Notes: generated by a model not told the origin, from the sequence alone. A stretch of 64,000 nucleotides of DNA from DATDAH01 sp963823495 (GCA_963823495.1 CAWGLV010000001.1:3534001-3598000); one strand, 5' to 3'. Counted from the stretch's first letter, positions 33,855 through 42,211 are shown. Numbers and translations are program-made.

Positions 33855-33897
33855 ATTGCGTGACTTGGTCACGCTGGGCGTGACTGATCGACGCGAT
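33855..33897. repeat. Intergenic palindromic repeat, second copy of ATTGCGT-N29-ACGCGAT
   Basis: It has the same outer arms and the same 43-nt span as 5655-5697, and ends 17 nt before the alcohol dehydrogenase ATG. Half-sites recur every 10 bp: GCGTGAC at 33858, GTCACGC at 33868, GCGTGAC at 33878 and a degenerate copy at 33888. This one-helical-turn phasing suggests protein binding to two tandem 7-3-7 operators, but a hairpin leader is also possible. Confidence 0.55.
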
Positions 33898-33914
33898 TTC
33901 AGCGGGGTCGGCGG

Positions 33915-34964
33915 ATGAACGCCCGCGGACTGCCGGCGACGATGCCCGCGGCGGTCTACCGGGAGAAGGGCTGCCTGGAGGTCTCCGAGGTCGAGACGCC
34001 GACCCTCGGGCCGCACGACGTGCTGGTGGAGGTGTCCCACTGCGGCGTGTGCGGCAGCGACCTGCACATGGTCATCGAGGGTTGGGGCACGCCCGGCACC
34101 ATCGAGGGCCACGAGTACACCGGCACGGTGGCGGCGCGGGGCGAAGCGGTCACCCGGTGGACGGTGGGTCAGCCGGTCGTCGCCGGTCCGTCGAGACGGT
34201 GTGGCGACTGTGCCGCCTGTCGGGCCGGACGGCCGTCGGTCTGCCTCGACCGGGAGGAGGTCGGCTCGGCGGGACACCAGGGGGCCTTCGCCCGCTACTG
34301 CCTGAAGCACGAGGACGAGGTCATCGCCCTTCCGGACGGACTGACCCTTCGCGAGGCCGCCTTGGCCGAGCCCCTGGCCGTGGCCCTCCACGGCATCACC
34401 CAGGCCCGGGTCGAGCCCGGGCACCGGGTGATCGTCTTCGGCGCCGGGCCCATCGGCGCCCTCACCGCAGCCGCCCTCATGGCCCGGGGGACCGAGGACC
34501 TCACGGTGGTCGAACCGTCACCGTCCCGGCGAGCACTGGCCCGGTCCGTCGGTGTCCCTTGTGTCCTCGGCCCCGATGAGCTCCCGGCGCCGGACTGGCA
34601 CCCGGGCCAGGTGCTCGAGGGGGCCTACGACCGGGCGATCGAGTGCTCGGGGCACCGGGCGGCGATGGAACAGGCGCTGGGCCAGCTCGGCCGCATGGGG
34701 CGGCTGGTCCTGGTGGGCGCCGGCATCGACCCGCCTCGATTCGACGCCAACCGCATCACCCTCAACGAGTTGGAGATCGCCGGTGCCTTCGTCTACGACG
34801 CCACCGGCTTCGAGGACGCCCTCGCCCTGCTCCCCCGGCTCCCGGTCGAACACCTCGTCGAGCCCGTCGACGTGACCCTGCCCGACCTCCTGACCACCAT
34901 GGAGCGCCTGGCGGCCGGTGAACTGGCGGGCAAGGTCATGGTCACCCCAGGAGGAGAGAGATGA
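33915..34964 (+). CDS. Zinc-dependent alcohol dehydrogenase (MDR family)
   Basis: A 349-residue medium-chain dehydrogenase. The catalytic zinc region is HCGVCGSDLHMVIEG and GHEYTGTV, the structural zinc cysteines are in CGDCAACRAGRPSVC, and the cofactor motif is VIVFGAGPIGALTAAALMAR (about 172-191). It oxidises an alcohol or polyol with NAD(P); the overall type is close to threonine/sorbitol dehydrogenases. The ATG is 73 nt after the SRPBCC stop and just after the palindromic repeat. Its stop overlaps the VOC gene (ATGA), forming an operon with the VOC and LLM genes. Confidence 0.92.
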   Translation: MNARGLPATMPAAVYREKGCLEVSEVETPTLGPHDVLVEVSHCGVCGSDLHMVIEGWGTPGTIEGHEYTGTVAARGEAVTRWTVGQPVVAGPSRRCGDCAACRAGRPSVCLDREEVGSAGHQGAFARYCLKHEDEVIALPDGLTLREAALAEPLAVALHGITQARVEPGHRVIVFGAGPIGALTAAALMARGTEDLTVVEPSPSRRALARSVGVPCVLGPDELPAPDWHPGQVLEGAYDRAIECSGHRAAMEQALGQLGRMGRLVLVGAGIDPPRFDANRITLNELEIAGAFVYDATGFEDALALLPRLPVEHLVEPVDVTLPDLLTTMERLAAGELAGKVMVTPGGER

Positions 34965-35443
34965 CCGACAGCCTGCCCGCGCCGACCCGGCCGCCCCGGT
35001 TCAACCACGTAGCCATGAGCGTGTCCGCCGACCAGCTCGACGAGGCGGGCAGGGCCGAGATCCTCGCCTTCTGGGGCGGGGTGTTCGGCTTCGAGGAGCT
35101 GCCCTCGGAGACCAAGGACCGCGAGGTCCTGGTGTTGTCGGCCTACGACTGGGAGCAGTTCGTGTTCCTCATCGCCGACGACCGGCCGATGACCTGTCCC
35201 CGCCTCGACCACTTCGGGATGTCGGTCGGCTCGCTGGAGGAGCTGCACGGGTTCCTGGCCGAGGCCAAGGCCTTCGCCGAGACCGACGACCGGGTCGAGA
35301 TCATCGACCACAAGGCCGATGTGCACGGCGATGCCCTCACGCTGCACAGTTTCTACGTGCGCCACCTCCTGCCGATGATGATCGAGATCCAGTTCTTCGA
35401 CTGGGACCCCGCCGTAGCCGCCCTCAACCCGGCCAACCGGTGA
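34961..35443 (+). CDS. VOC (glyoxalase/dioxygenase) superfamily protein
   Basis: The protein has 160 residues: RFNHVAMSVSADQ (metal His) at about 14-26, FWGGVFGFEELPSE, then RLDHFGMSVGSLEELHGFLA as the second module, and a C-terminal MMIEIQFFDWDP with the Glu ligand. The paired beta-alpha-beta units are typical of VOC enzymes, which use a metal to isomerise, dioxygenate or cleave small molecules. It is translationally coupled to genes on both sides (ATGA upstream, GTGA downstream). Reaction unknown. Confidence 0.85.
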   Translation: MTDSLPAPTRPPRFNHVAMSVSADQLDEAGRAEILAFWGGVFGFEELPSETKDREVLVLSAYDWEQFVFLIADDRPMTCPRLDHFGMSVGSLEELHGFLAEAKAFAETDDRVEIIDHKADVHGDALTLHSFYVRHLLPMMIEIQFFDWDPAVAALNPANR

Positions 35444-36429
35444 GCACGATGACCCATCCCGTCCGCTTCGGGGCGTTCGTCCCCCAGGGCTGGAAGCTGG
35501 AGTTCGCCGGCTGGGACCCCCAGCAGGCCTGGGCCCGGGCCAAGGAGGTGGCGCTGGCCGCGGAGCTGGCCGGCTATGACCACCTCTGGGTCTACGACCA
35601 CGTCGAGACCGTCCCCCGTCGGGAGCCCGAGCCGATGTTCGAGGCCTGGGCGATGATGGCGGCGCTGGCCGAGGTCACCCACCGGGCCCGCCTCGGCCAG
35701 ATGGTCACCTGCGCCGGCTACCGCAATCCGGCCCTGCTGGCCAAGCAGGCCGCCACCGTCGACGTCATGTCCGCCGGTCGGGTCATCTTCGGCATCGGGG
35801 CGGGCTGGTACGAGGAGGAGTACCGATCCCACGGCTGGGCCTTCGCCCCGGACCGCCAGCGCCTGGAGTTGCTCGAGGAGACGATCCGGATCGCCAAGGC
35901 GCTGTGGAGCGACCCCTCCGCGGCGGTCCACGGCCACCACGCCTGGGTCGAGGACGCCATCTCCTACCCCAAGCCGATCCAGTCCCCGCTGCCCATCTGG
36001 ATCGGGGGCGGGGGAGAGAAGGTGACCCTGCGCATCGCCGCCGAGCACGCCCACGCCACCAACTGGCAGGTCGGCCTCGAGGGGTTCGTCCACAAGTCCG
36101 AGGTCCTGCGGGGCCACTGCGAGGCCATCGGCCGGGACTTCGACGAGATCGTCCGCACCCACGCCCCCGACTGCCGCCTCTTCGACACCGAGGCCGACCT
36201 GGCCCGGTGGATGGCCGATCCCGCCGGTGGCGACCTCTGGGGAGACGACGACCCCGAGACCTACGTGCGGGACAACCTCGTCGGCACCGACGAGCAGGTG
36301 GCCGAGAAGGTGCAGGCGTACCTCGACGCCGGTTGCCGCGAGTTCGTCCTCTGGTTCCGCGACTACCCCGAGGTCGACTCCATGGAGCGCTTCATGGCCG
36401 ACGTCGTCCCCCGCCTCCAGCGTCGTTAG
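35440..36429 (+). CDS. LLM class F420-dependent oxidoreductase
   Basis: A 329-residue luciferase-like monooxygenase-fold protein. LAAELAGYDHLWVYDHVE at about 38-55, LGQMVTCAGYRNPALLAKQA, then TVDVMSAGRVIFGIGAGWYEEEY are typical of actinobacterial F420-dependent enzymes, followed by PIWIGGGGEKVTLRIAAEHA. It would reduce or oxidise a substrate using cofactor F420 or a flavin. Start GTG 35440 overlaps the VOC stop (GTGA); ATG 35449 is possible. The operon is alcohol dehydrogenase, VOC, LLM. Confidence 0.92.
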   Translation: MSTMTHPVRFGAFVPQGWKLEFAGWDPQQAWARAKEVALAAELAGYDHLWVYDHVETVPRREPEPMFEAWAMMAALAEVTHRARLGQMVTCAGYRNPALLAKQAATVDVMSAGRVIFGIGAGWYEEEYRSHGWAFAPDRQRLELLEETIRIAKALWSDPSAAVHGHHAWVEDAISYPKPIQSPLPIWIGGGGEKVTLRIAAEHAHATNWQVGLEGFVHKSEVLRGHCEAIGRDFDEIVRTHAPDCRLFDTEADLARWMADPAGGDLWGDDDPETYVRDNLVGTDEQVAEKVQAYLDAGCREFVLWFRDYPEVDSMERFMADVVPRLQRR

Positions 36430-36460
36430 GCATCGTCGCCGCGCGAGGCAAAACGCGCAA

Positions 36461-36490
36461 CGACCTGTCGACGTTGCCGCCGACAGGTCG
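36461..36490. terminator. Perfect 10-bp hairpin between convergent genes
   Basis: CGACCTGTCG, a 10-nt loop, then CGACAGGTCG. It lies 31 nt after the LLM stop and before the convergent cold-shock gene, so it may stop transcription both ways. No U-tract follows. GCAACG (36457-36462) can instead pair with CGTTGC (36472-36477). Confidence 0.5.
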
Positions 36491-36575
36491 CTGAGTGATC
36501 AGACCGACGGCTCCGGGGAACCGAAGTCCCTCGTCCCCGTCAGGGGCGGCGCCGGTAGGCGCCAGAAATCAGAGC

Positions 36576-36776
36576 TCAGACGACCCGCACGTTCTGGGCC
36601 TCTTCACCCTTGCGACCAGGGGCGACGTCGAACTCGACGGTCTGACCCTCGTCGAGGGACCGGTAACCCGAGCCCTGGATGTTGGAGTAGTGGACGAACA
36701 CGTCGTCCGCACCCTCACGCGAGATGAAGCCATAGCCCTTCTCGGCATTGAAAAACTTGACGGTTCCTGTAGCCAA
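36576..36776 (-). CDS. Cold-shock-domain protein (CspA family)
   Basis: A 66-residue single-stranded nucleic-acid-binding protein with RNP1 KGYGFIS (about 13-19) and RNP2 VFVHYSNI (about 26-33), the usual CspA length. It acts as an RNA chaperone. The start codon is TTG (36776), giving the standard MATGTVKFF N-terminus. A TACCCT -10-like element at 36841-36836 implies a leader of about 50 nt, shorter than the long cold-shock leaders of enterobacteria. Confidence 0.95.
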   Translation of the reverse strand: MATGTVKFFNAEKGYGFISREGADDVFVHYSNIQGSGYRSLDEGQTVEFDVAPGRKGEEAQNVRVV

Positions 36777-36835
36777 CGCTGTTTCTCTCTCTCATCAGCG
36801 AGGTGGCCTGAGCGACCGCCCTCGTTCTTGCTGGC

Positions 36836-36841
36836 AGGGTA
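36836..36841 (-). promoter_or_regulatory. -10-like element (TACCCT) of the cold-shock gene
   Basis: TACCCT on the minus strand gives a predicted start about 50 nt before the TTG codon. The region between here and the dehydrogenase stop at 36912 is rich in G/C hairpins that could end the upstream operon. Confidence 0.35.
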
Positions 36842-36911
36842 TGCGGACCGAACCGAACCGCAACCCCGCGGGGCCACCGGCCGCGGGCCGGCCCTCCGGG
36901 CCCTCCCGGAC

Positions 36912-38156
36912 TCAGCTGGTGCGGAGCTCGCTGAACGGCGTGTTCTTGTCCGGCCCGGGCTCCTTGGGCAGGCCGAGGACCCGCTCGCCGATGATGTTGC
37001 GCTGGACCTCGTCGGTGCCGCCGTAGATCGAGGGCGCGGGGCTGAACAGGGCGAGGCCCTGCACGATGCCGCCACCCGGGGTGTCGGGACCCATGACCGT
37101 GCCCGCGGGGCCGATGATGCGCAGGCCGAGGTCCCGGGAGAGCCGCGTCATGTGGCTCATCATCAGCTTGGCCAGGTTCGGCAGAGCCGGGGACGCCTGC
37201 CCGGCCTTGGCCCGCTGCACGCCCCAGCCACTGATCTGATCCATGGAGTAGAGCCGCATCAGGTCCTGGCGGATCAGCGGATCGTCGGCCTGGCCCAGCT
37301 CGGCGACCAGGTCCTGGAGCAGCTTGGTGCTGCGTCCGGCCAGGATCGTGGCCGTCCCGCCCCGGCCCGCCTCGGTGACGAAGTCGCCGGCGCGGCGCTC
37401 CAGGTGCCCGGCCACCGTGCCGGGAAGGGCCAGCGATGTCGCCGACGAGCCTCCCCCGCCACCGAGGCTGGCCCGCTCGTTCATGAGGGTGGTGTTGGCG
37501 ACGGCCCAGCCGTTGCCGAGGCCGCCGACGAGGTCGGCGTCGGCCACCCGGGCGTCGTCGAGGAACACCTCGTTGAACAGTGCTCGGCCGGTCATCTCCA
37601 CCAGCGGCCGGACGTCGATGCCGGGCTGGTGCATCGGGATGCCGAAGTAGCTGATGCCCTTGTGCTTCGGAGCGTCGGGATCGGTGCGGGCGATGAGCAT
37701 GCCCAGGTCGGCGTGCTGGCCTCCGCTGGTCCACACCTTCTGGCCGTTCACGATCCACTCGTCGCCGTCCTTCACGGCCCGGCACTGCAGGCCGGCGAGG
37801 TCGGAGCCCGCACCGGGTTCGCTGAAGAGCTGGCACCACCCCTCCTGGCCGTTGGCGATCCTGGGCAGAAAGCGCTGCTTCTGCTCGTCGGTGCCGTGGG
37901 TCAGGATCGTGGGCGCGGCCAACATCGTGCCGAGGCCGCCCGGCGGACCGAGCGCGCCGGCGTCGCTGATCTCGGCCCCGACGGCGTTGGCCTCGGGGCG
38001 GGCCAGGCCACGACCGGACCACTCCTCGGGCCAGGACGGCATGGCCCAGCCGGAGTCGGCGAGGCGTTGCCACCAGTCCGCCACCGTCAGATCCGGGTCC
38101 CAGTTGTCGTCCAGCCAGGCGCGGACCTCGGTCCGCACGTCCTCGGTCACAGCCAT
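36912..38156 (-). CDS. Acyl-CoA dehydrogenase family protein
   Basis: A 414-residue enzyme with WCQLFSEPGAGSDLAGLQCR (flavin-contacting segment), DEWIVNGQKVWTSGGQHADL, FNEVFLDDARVADADLVGG and the C-terminal APSIYGGTDEVQRNIIGERV. It oxidises an acyl-CoA to the 2-enoyl-CoA, passing electrons to ETF. An insertion rich in Gly (ASLGGGGGSSATSLA, about 228-242) is unusual. ATG 38156 follows a TAAGCT -10 element by 6 nt and appears leaderless. It is divergent from an LLM oxidoreductase gene. Confidence 0.92.
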   Translation of the reverse strand: MAVTEDVRTEVRAWLDDNWDPDLTVADWWQRLADSGWAMPSWPEEWSGRGLARPEANAVGAEISDAGALGPPGGLGTMLAAPTILTHGTDEQKQRFLPRIANGQEGWCQLFSEPGAGSDLAGLQCRAVKDGDEWIVNGQKVWTSGGQHADLGMLIARTDPDAPKHKGISYFGIPMHQPGIDVRPLVEMTGRALFNEVFLDDARVADADLVGGLGNGWAVANTTLMNERASLGGGGGSSATSLALPGTVAGHLERRAGDFVTEAGRGGTATILAGRSTKLLQDLVAELGQADDPLIRQDLMRLYSMDQISGWGVQRAKAGQASPALPNLAKLMMSHMTRLSRDLGLRIIGPAGTVMGPDTPGGGIVQGLALFSPAPSIYGGTDEVQRNIIGERVLGLPKEPGPDKNTPFSELRTS

Positions 38157-38162
38157 GGGCCG

Positions 38163-38168
38163 AGCTTA
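38163..38168 (-). promoter_or_regulatory. -10 element (TAAGCT), leaderless start
   Basis: TAAGCT on the minus strand lies 6 nt before ATG 38156, without a Shine-Dalgarno. Confidence 0.45.
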
Positions 38169-38230
38169 CGTAGCGTGTGGCTCCTGGCCCGAACCCGGCC
38201 GCTGCCCGCACCGTCGCCCGGAGGAACCCG

Positions 38231-39121
38231 ATGACCAAGCCCGACATCGGCCCGGTGGGCCTGTGGACCTTCACCCTCGACCTCCGTCCGGCCGAGGAGG
38301 TACGGGACCTCGTTCCCGAGATCGAGGCCATGGGGTGGGGATGTGTGTGGATCCCCGAAGCGGTGAACCGCGACGCCATGGTCAACTCGTCGCTGCTCCT
38401 GTCGTCATCGACGACGCTGAAGGTCGGTACCGGCATCGCCTCGATCTGGGCCCGCGACGCCATGACCACCGCGGCGTCGCTCCACTCCCTCTCGGAGGCC
38501 TGGCCGGGCCGATTCGTCCTCGGCCTGGGCGTCAGCCACCAGCCGATGGTCGACCACCTCCGCGGCCAGGACTACAGCCGGCCCTTCTCCAAGATGCGGG
38601 ACTACCTGGCCGCCATGGACGGTGCGCTCTACATGAGCCCGAAGGCCGACGAGACCCACGTGGTCCTGGCCGCCCTCGGACCCAGGATGCTCGAACTGGC
38701 GGGCACCGCCGCCGACGGCGCGCACCCCTACTTCGTTCCCGTCGAGCACACCGCCTTCGCCCGGGAGCACCTGGGACCCGACGCCCTCCTGGCCCCGGAG
38801 CAGGCCGTCGTGGTCTCGACCGACCCCGGGGAGGCCCGTCGCGTCGCCCGCGAACACATGGCCACCTACCTCGGCCTGCCCAACTACACGAACAACCTGC
38901 GCCGCTTCGGCTGGGGCGACGACGACCTGGCCGACGGCGGCAGCGACGCGCTCGTCGACGCCATCGTGGCCTGGGGCGACGAGCAGGCCGTCCTGGACCG
39001 AGTGGCCGCCCACCACGACCGCGGCGCCGACCACGTCGCCCTCCAGGTCCTGTCCCTCGACGGCGCCTCGGTCCCCATGGACCACTGGCGTCGGCTGTCA
39101 GGCGCCCTCGACCTGGCCTGA
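38231..39121 (+). CDS. LLM class F420-dependent oxidoreductase (TIGR03620-like)
   Basis: A 296-residue luciferase-fold protein with GPVGLWTFTLDLRPAEEVRD near the N-terminus, MGWGCVWIPEAVNRDAMV, KVGTGIASIWARDAMTTAAS and FVLGLGVSHQPMVDHLRGQD. The WTFTLD opening and SHQPMVDHLRG segment are characteristic of the TIGR03620 F420-dependent subfamily. ATG 38231 is preceded by GGAGGAACCCG, a good Shine-Dalgarno. It is divergent from the acyl-CoA dehydrogenase and convergent with the acyl-CoA synthetase. Substrate unknown. Confidence 0.92.
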   Translation: MTKPDIGPVGLWTFTLDLRPAEEVRDLVPEIEAMGWGCVWIPEAVNRDAMVNSSLLLSSSTTLKVGTGIASIWARDAMTTAASLHSLSEAWPGRFVLGLGVSHQPMVDHLRGQDYSRPFSKMRDYLAAMDGALYMSPKADETHVVLAALGPRMLELAGTAADGAHPYFVPVEHTAFAREHLGPDALLAPEQAVVVSTDPGEARRVAREHMATYLGLPNYTNNLRRFGWGDDDLADGGSDALVDAIVAWGDEQAVLDRVAAHHDRGADHVALQVLSLDGASVPMDHWRRLSGALDLA

Positions 39122-39146
39122 CCGCGGCCGAGGAGATGGCGTCGGT

Positions 39147-39167
39147 TCCGGTCGTCGGGCGACCACA
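39147..39167. repeat. Short repeat shared with 5666-5686 (inner hairpin only)
   Basis: The 21 bases differ at one position from the core of the element at 5655-5697 and keep the GGTCG/CGACC stem. The outer arms are absent. It lies between two convergent stops (39121 and 39193), where it could act as a weak terminator. Confidence 0.4.
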
Positions 39168-39192
39168 ACTCACCCAACACGAGCGGGCGGTC

Positions 39193-40572
39193 TCACTCCG
39201 GGGTGAGCTCGTGGAGGAGGACCTTGCCGACCTCGTTGCGGGGGAGCTCGGGGACCTCGGTCCAGCCGGCGGGGACCTTGTAGGGGGCGAGGTGCTCCCG
39301 GGCATGGGCCTCCAGCGTCGTGGACGCCAGCTCTCCCGTGTCACCACCGACCACGACGAAGGCCCAGGGGATCTCCCCGAGCCGGTCGTCGGGGACCCCG
39401 GCGACGGCCACGTCGGCCACCGACGGGTGCAGGCGGAGGACCTCCTCGACCTCGGCGGGGAAGACCTTCAGGCCGCCCCGGTTCACCATGGCCGAGAGGC
39501 GACCCTCGATCCAGACGAAGCCGTCCTCGTCGATCCGGCCGACGTCACCGGTGCGGAACCAACCGTCGTCGGTGAGGCGGTCGGCCAGGTCGGCCCCCCC
39601 GGCGTAGCCGGCGCCGAGAGCCGGGGTCACGACCTGGAGCTCACCGGTGGCGCCGTCGACCCGCACCTCCACACCCTCGTGGGGCCGCCCGACGGCGCCG
39701 AGCTTGGCCTCGCCGAAGCGGCGGGAGTCCTCGGCGTTCCAGCCCACGATCTCGCCCCCGATCTCGGTCTGGCCGTAGCAGTTGAGGATCGCGATGCCGA
39801 AGCGGTCCCTGAAGCGGTGGGCCTGCAACGGCGACAGCGGGGCGGTGATGGAGCGCACGAACCGCAGTGGGGCGAGGTCGGTGACCTCCTCCTCATCGGT
39901 CAGCATCGCCATGGCGGCCGGGGGCAGGACCGTGGAGCGGATGCCGAAGCGGGCGACGGCGTCGGCGAAGCCCCCGGGGTCGAAGGGGCTCAGGAGCACG
40001 ACGGGGGCGCCCACGCGGAAGGCGAAGATCAGGTTGTAGATCCCCGCCCACAGCGACAGCGAGACGGGGATGAGGTTCGGCATCGGCGCCTTGTCGGGGT
40101 CTCGGCCCGTCCAGCCCATCTTGGCCAACACGCCGTCCATCAGGGTGAGCACCCCCGAGTGGCGGAGCAGCACCGGCTTGGGGCGACCCGTCGTCCCCGA
40201 CGTGAAGGAGATGAGGGCGATGTCGGGATCCTGACGGCGGTCCGTGACGCGGGCCGTCATGGCCTCGGGCGTGGCGACGGCCGCGGGCGAGACCGAGGCC
40301 AGCACGTGATCGATCTCGTCCGCGGTCGAGCGGGGGTTGACCGGCACGTAGACGGCCGCCGTCGACCAGACCCCGAACAGGGTGGCGACGAGGTCGACCC
40401 CGTCGGGCAGCTGCACCGCGACGGCATGGCCGGGCTCCACGCCGAGATCGGCCAGCCGGGCCGCCACCGCACCGGCCTTCGCCCTGACCTCGGCCCGGGT
40501 CCAGGACTCGTCGCCGACGTGGACCAGCGTCTCGTCCGCCGGCCCCTCCAGCAGGTCACCCAGCCGGGTCAT
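39193..40572 (-). CDS. AMP-binding acyl-CoA synthetase
   Basis: A 459-residue adenylate-forming enzyme, short for the family. ISFTSGTTGRPKPVLLRHSG (A3), LNCYGQTEIGGEIVGW (A5), WFRTGDVGRIDEDGF (A7), MVNRGGLKVFPAEVEEVLRL (A8) and the C-terminal Lys in RNEVGKVLLHEL are visible. It would activate a carboxylate to its CoA ester for the hydratases and dehydrogenase in the same operon. It is the last gene of the minus-strand operon 46318-39193, 15 nt after the enoyl-CoA hydratase. Confidence 0.92.
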   Translation of the reverse strand: MTRLGDLLEGPADETLVHVGDESWTRAEVRAKAGAVAARLADLGVEPGHAVAVQLPDGVDLVATLFGVWSTAAVYVPVNPRSTADEIDHVLASVSPAAVATPEAMTARVTDRRQDPDIALISFTSGTTGRPKPVLLRHSGVLTLMDGVLAKMGWTGRDPDKAPMPNLIPVSLSLWAGIYNLIFAFRVGAPVVLLSPFDPGGFADAVARFGIRSTVLPPAAMAMLTDEEEVTDLAPLRFVRSITAPLSPLQAHRFRDRFGIAILNCYGQTEIGGEIVGWNAEDSRRFGEAKLGAVGRPHEGVEVRVDGATGELQVVTPALGAGYAGGADLADRLTDDGWFRTGDVGRIDEDGFVWIEGRLSAMVNRGGLKVFPAEVEEVLRLHPSVADVAVAGVPDDRLGEIPWAFVVVGGDTGELASTTLEAHAREHLAPYKVPAGWTEVPELPRNEVGKVLLHELTPE

Positions 40573-40587
40573 CGCACCACCAGCCGT

Positions 40588-41388
40588 TCACGTCTGCCAT
40601 TCGGGATCCCGCTTCTCGGCGAAGGCGAGGGGGCCCTCGGTCTGGTCGGGGTGGCCCCACATGCCCGTCAGCTCGGCCGCCCCGGCCCGGCAGGCATCGG
40701 TGAGCCCCATCTCCAGGGCACCCCACAGGGCCCGCTTGGTGGCGGCCATCGCCGCCGGCGAGTTCCGGGCCACCTTCTCCGCCAGTTCCTGGGCCGCGGC
40801 TCGGAGCTGGTCGGGCGGGTCCACGATCTGGCTGATCATCCCCAGCTCCAGGGCCCGCTCGGCCGACATCCGCTCGTAGCGCCCCACGAAGGCCATGCGC
40901 ATGACGGCCTCGGCGGGCATCTTGCGGATGAGGCCGATGGCCTCGAGGGACACCACCTGACCGACCGAGACGTGCGGATCGAAGAACTGGGCGTCGGAGG
41001 CGGCGATGACGATGTCGGCGTCGGCCACCCAGTGGAAGCCGCCACCGGCACAGATGCCGTTGACCGCGGTGATCACCGGCTTCCACACCCCCTGGTGCCA
41101 CGAGGTGAAGTGGAGGTCGAAGTCCTCGACCGACTGGCGGTAGCGCTCCATGCCCACGCCGTCGCTGGCGATCTCCTGGACGTCCACACCGGTCTGGAAC
41201 GCCCGGCCTTCGCCGGTGTGGACGATGACCCGCACCGCGGGGTCCTCGTCCAACTCGGTCCACGCGTCGGCGAACTCCTCGCGCATCCGGCTGCTCATCG
41301 CGTTGAGCTGCTCGGGGCGGTTGTTGATCAGCCAGCCCACGGGGCCGTGGCGCTCCACCTTCAGGCACTCGTAGCTCGTGTCGGTCAT
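40588..41388 (-). CDS. Enoyl-CoA hydratase/isomerase family protein (tandem copy 1)
   Basis: A 266-residue crotonase-fold protein with HTGEGRAFQTGVDVQEIASD (first oxyanion segment), VNGICAGGGFHWVADADIVI (second) and HVSVGQVVSLEAIGLIRKMP. The C-terminal 60 residues are almost identical to those of the adjacent copy (41390-42211), for example ARNSPAAMAATKRALWGALE and MWGHPDQTEGPLA. A tandem duplication, perhaps with gene conversion of the 3' part, explains this. One nucleotide separates the two genes. The paired copies may act on different chain positions or form mixed trimers. Confidence 0.92.
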   Translation of the reverse strand: MTDTSYECLKVERHGPVGWLINNRPEQLNAMSSRMREEFADAWTELDEDPAVRVIVHTGEGRAFQTGVDVQEIASDGVGMERYRQSVEDFDLHFTSWHQGVWKPVITAVNGICAGGGFHWVADADIVIAASDAQFFDPHVSVGQVVSLEAIGLIRKMPAEAVMRMAFVGRYERMSAERALELGMISQIVDPPDQLRAAAQELAEKVARNSPAAMAATKRALWGALEMGLTDACRAGAAELTGMWGHPDQTEGPLAFAEKRDPEWQT

Positions 41389-41389
41389 G

Positions 41390-42211
41390 TCACGCGATCT
41401 CCCACTGCGGTTCTCGTTTCTCGGCCCAGGCCAGGGGGCCCTCGGTCTGGTCGGGGTGGCCCCACATGGCCATCATCTCGGCGGCCCCCGCCCGGCAGGC
41501 ATCGGTCAGGCCCATCTCCAGCGCGCCCCAGAGCGCCCGCTTCGTCGCCGCCATCGCCGCGGGCGAGTTCCTCGCCACCTTCCCCGCCAGGTCGAGGGCC
41601 GCCGCTTCGAGACCGCCGTCGGGCACGACCTGACTGAGGATCCCCAACTGCCGGGCCCGAGCGGCGGTGATGCGCTCGTGGCGCCCGACCAGGGCCATGC
41701 GCAGGATCGCCTCCATGGGCGAGGTCCGGGCCAAGGCGACGGCCTCGAACGCCGTCACCTGACCGATGGACACGTGGGGGTCGAGGAACGTGGCCGACTC
41801 CGCGGCGATCACGATGTCGGCATCGGCCACGAAGTGCAGGCCGCCTCCGGCGCAGGTGCCGTTGACCGCGGCGATGACCGGCTTCCACACGCCGTTGTGC
41901 CAGGCCGTGAGCTTGAGGCCGGCGTCGCGGGTCCGCCGGGACTGCTCCCGCAGGGCCTCGCGGTCCCGGCTGAGCTGGGCCACGTCGAGACCGGTCTGGA
42001 ACGCCGGCCCATTGCCCGTGTTCACGATGACCCGGACCTCCGGGTCATCGTCGAGCTCCTGCCAGGCCCGCTCCAGTTCGCCGAGCATGACGGCATCCAT
42101 GGCGTTGCCCACCTCGGGCCGGTCGAAGGCCAACCAGCCGATCGGGCCCCGGCGTTCCACCAGCAGCGTCTCGTAGGGCTGGGACCCCGGCGCGTCGCTC
42201 ATCGGTCTCAT
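41390..42211 (-). CDS. Enoyl-CoA hydratase/isomerase family protein (tandem copy 2)
   Basis: The 273-residue crotonase-fold protein has NTGNGPAFQTGLDVAQLSRD, VNGTCAGGGLHFVADADIVI and HVSIGQVTAFEAVALARTSP. It shares the near-identical C-terminus described for copy 1. The ATG at 42211 overlaps the dehydrogenase stop by 4 nt (ATGA), placing it within the operon between acyl-CoA dehydrogenase and copy 1; ATG 42202 and GTG 42229 are other candidates. It is likely an enoyl-CoA hydratase in the degradation of a CoA-activated substrate. Confidence 0.92.
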   Translation of the reverse strand: MRPMSDAPGSQPYETLLVERRGPIGWLAFDRPEVGNAMDAVMLGELERAWQELDDDPEVRVIVNTGNGPAFQTGLDVAQLSRDREALREQSRRTRDAGLKLTAWHNGVWKPVIAAVNGTCAGGGLHFVADADIVIAAESATFLDPHVSIGQVTAFEAVALARTSPMEAILRMALVGRHERITAARARQLGILSQVVPDGGLEAAALDLAGKVARNSPAAMAATKRALWGALEMGLTDACRAGAAEMMAMWGHPDQTEGPLAWAEKREPQWEIA

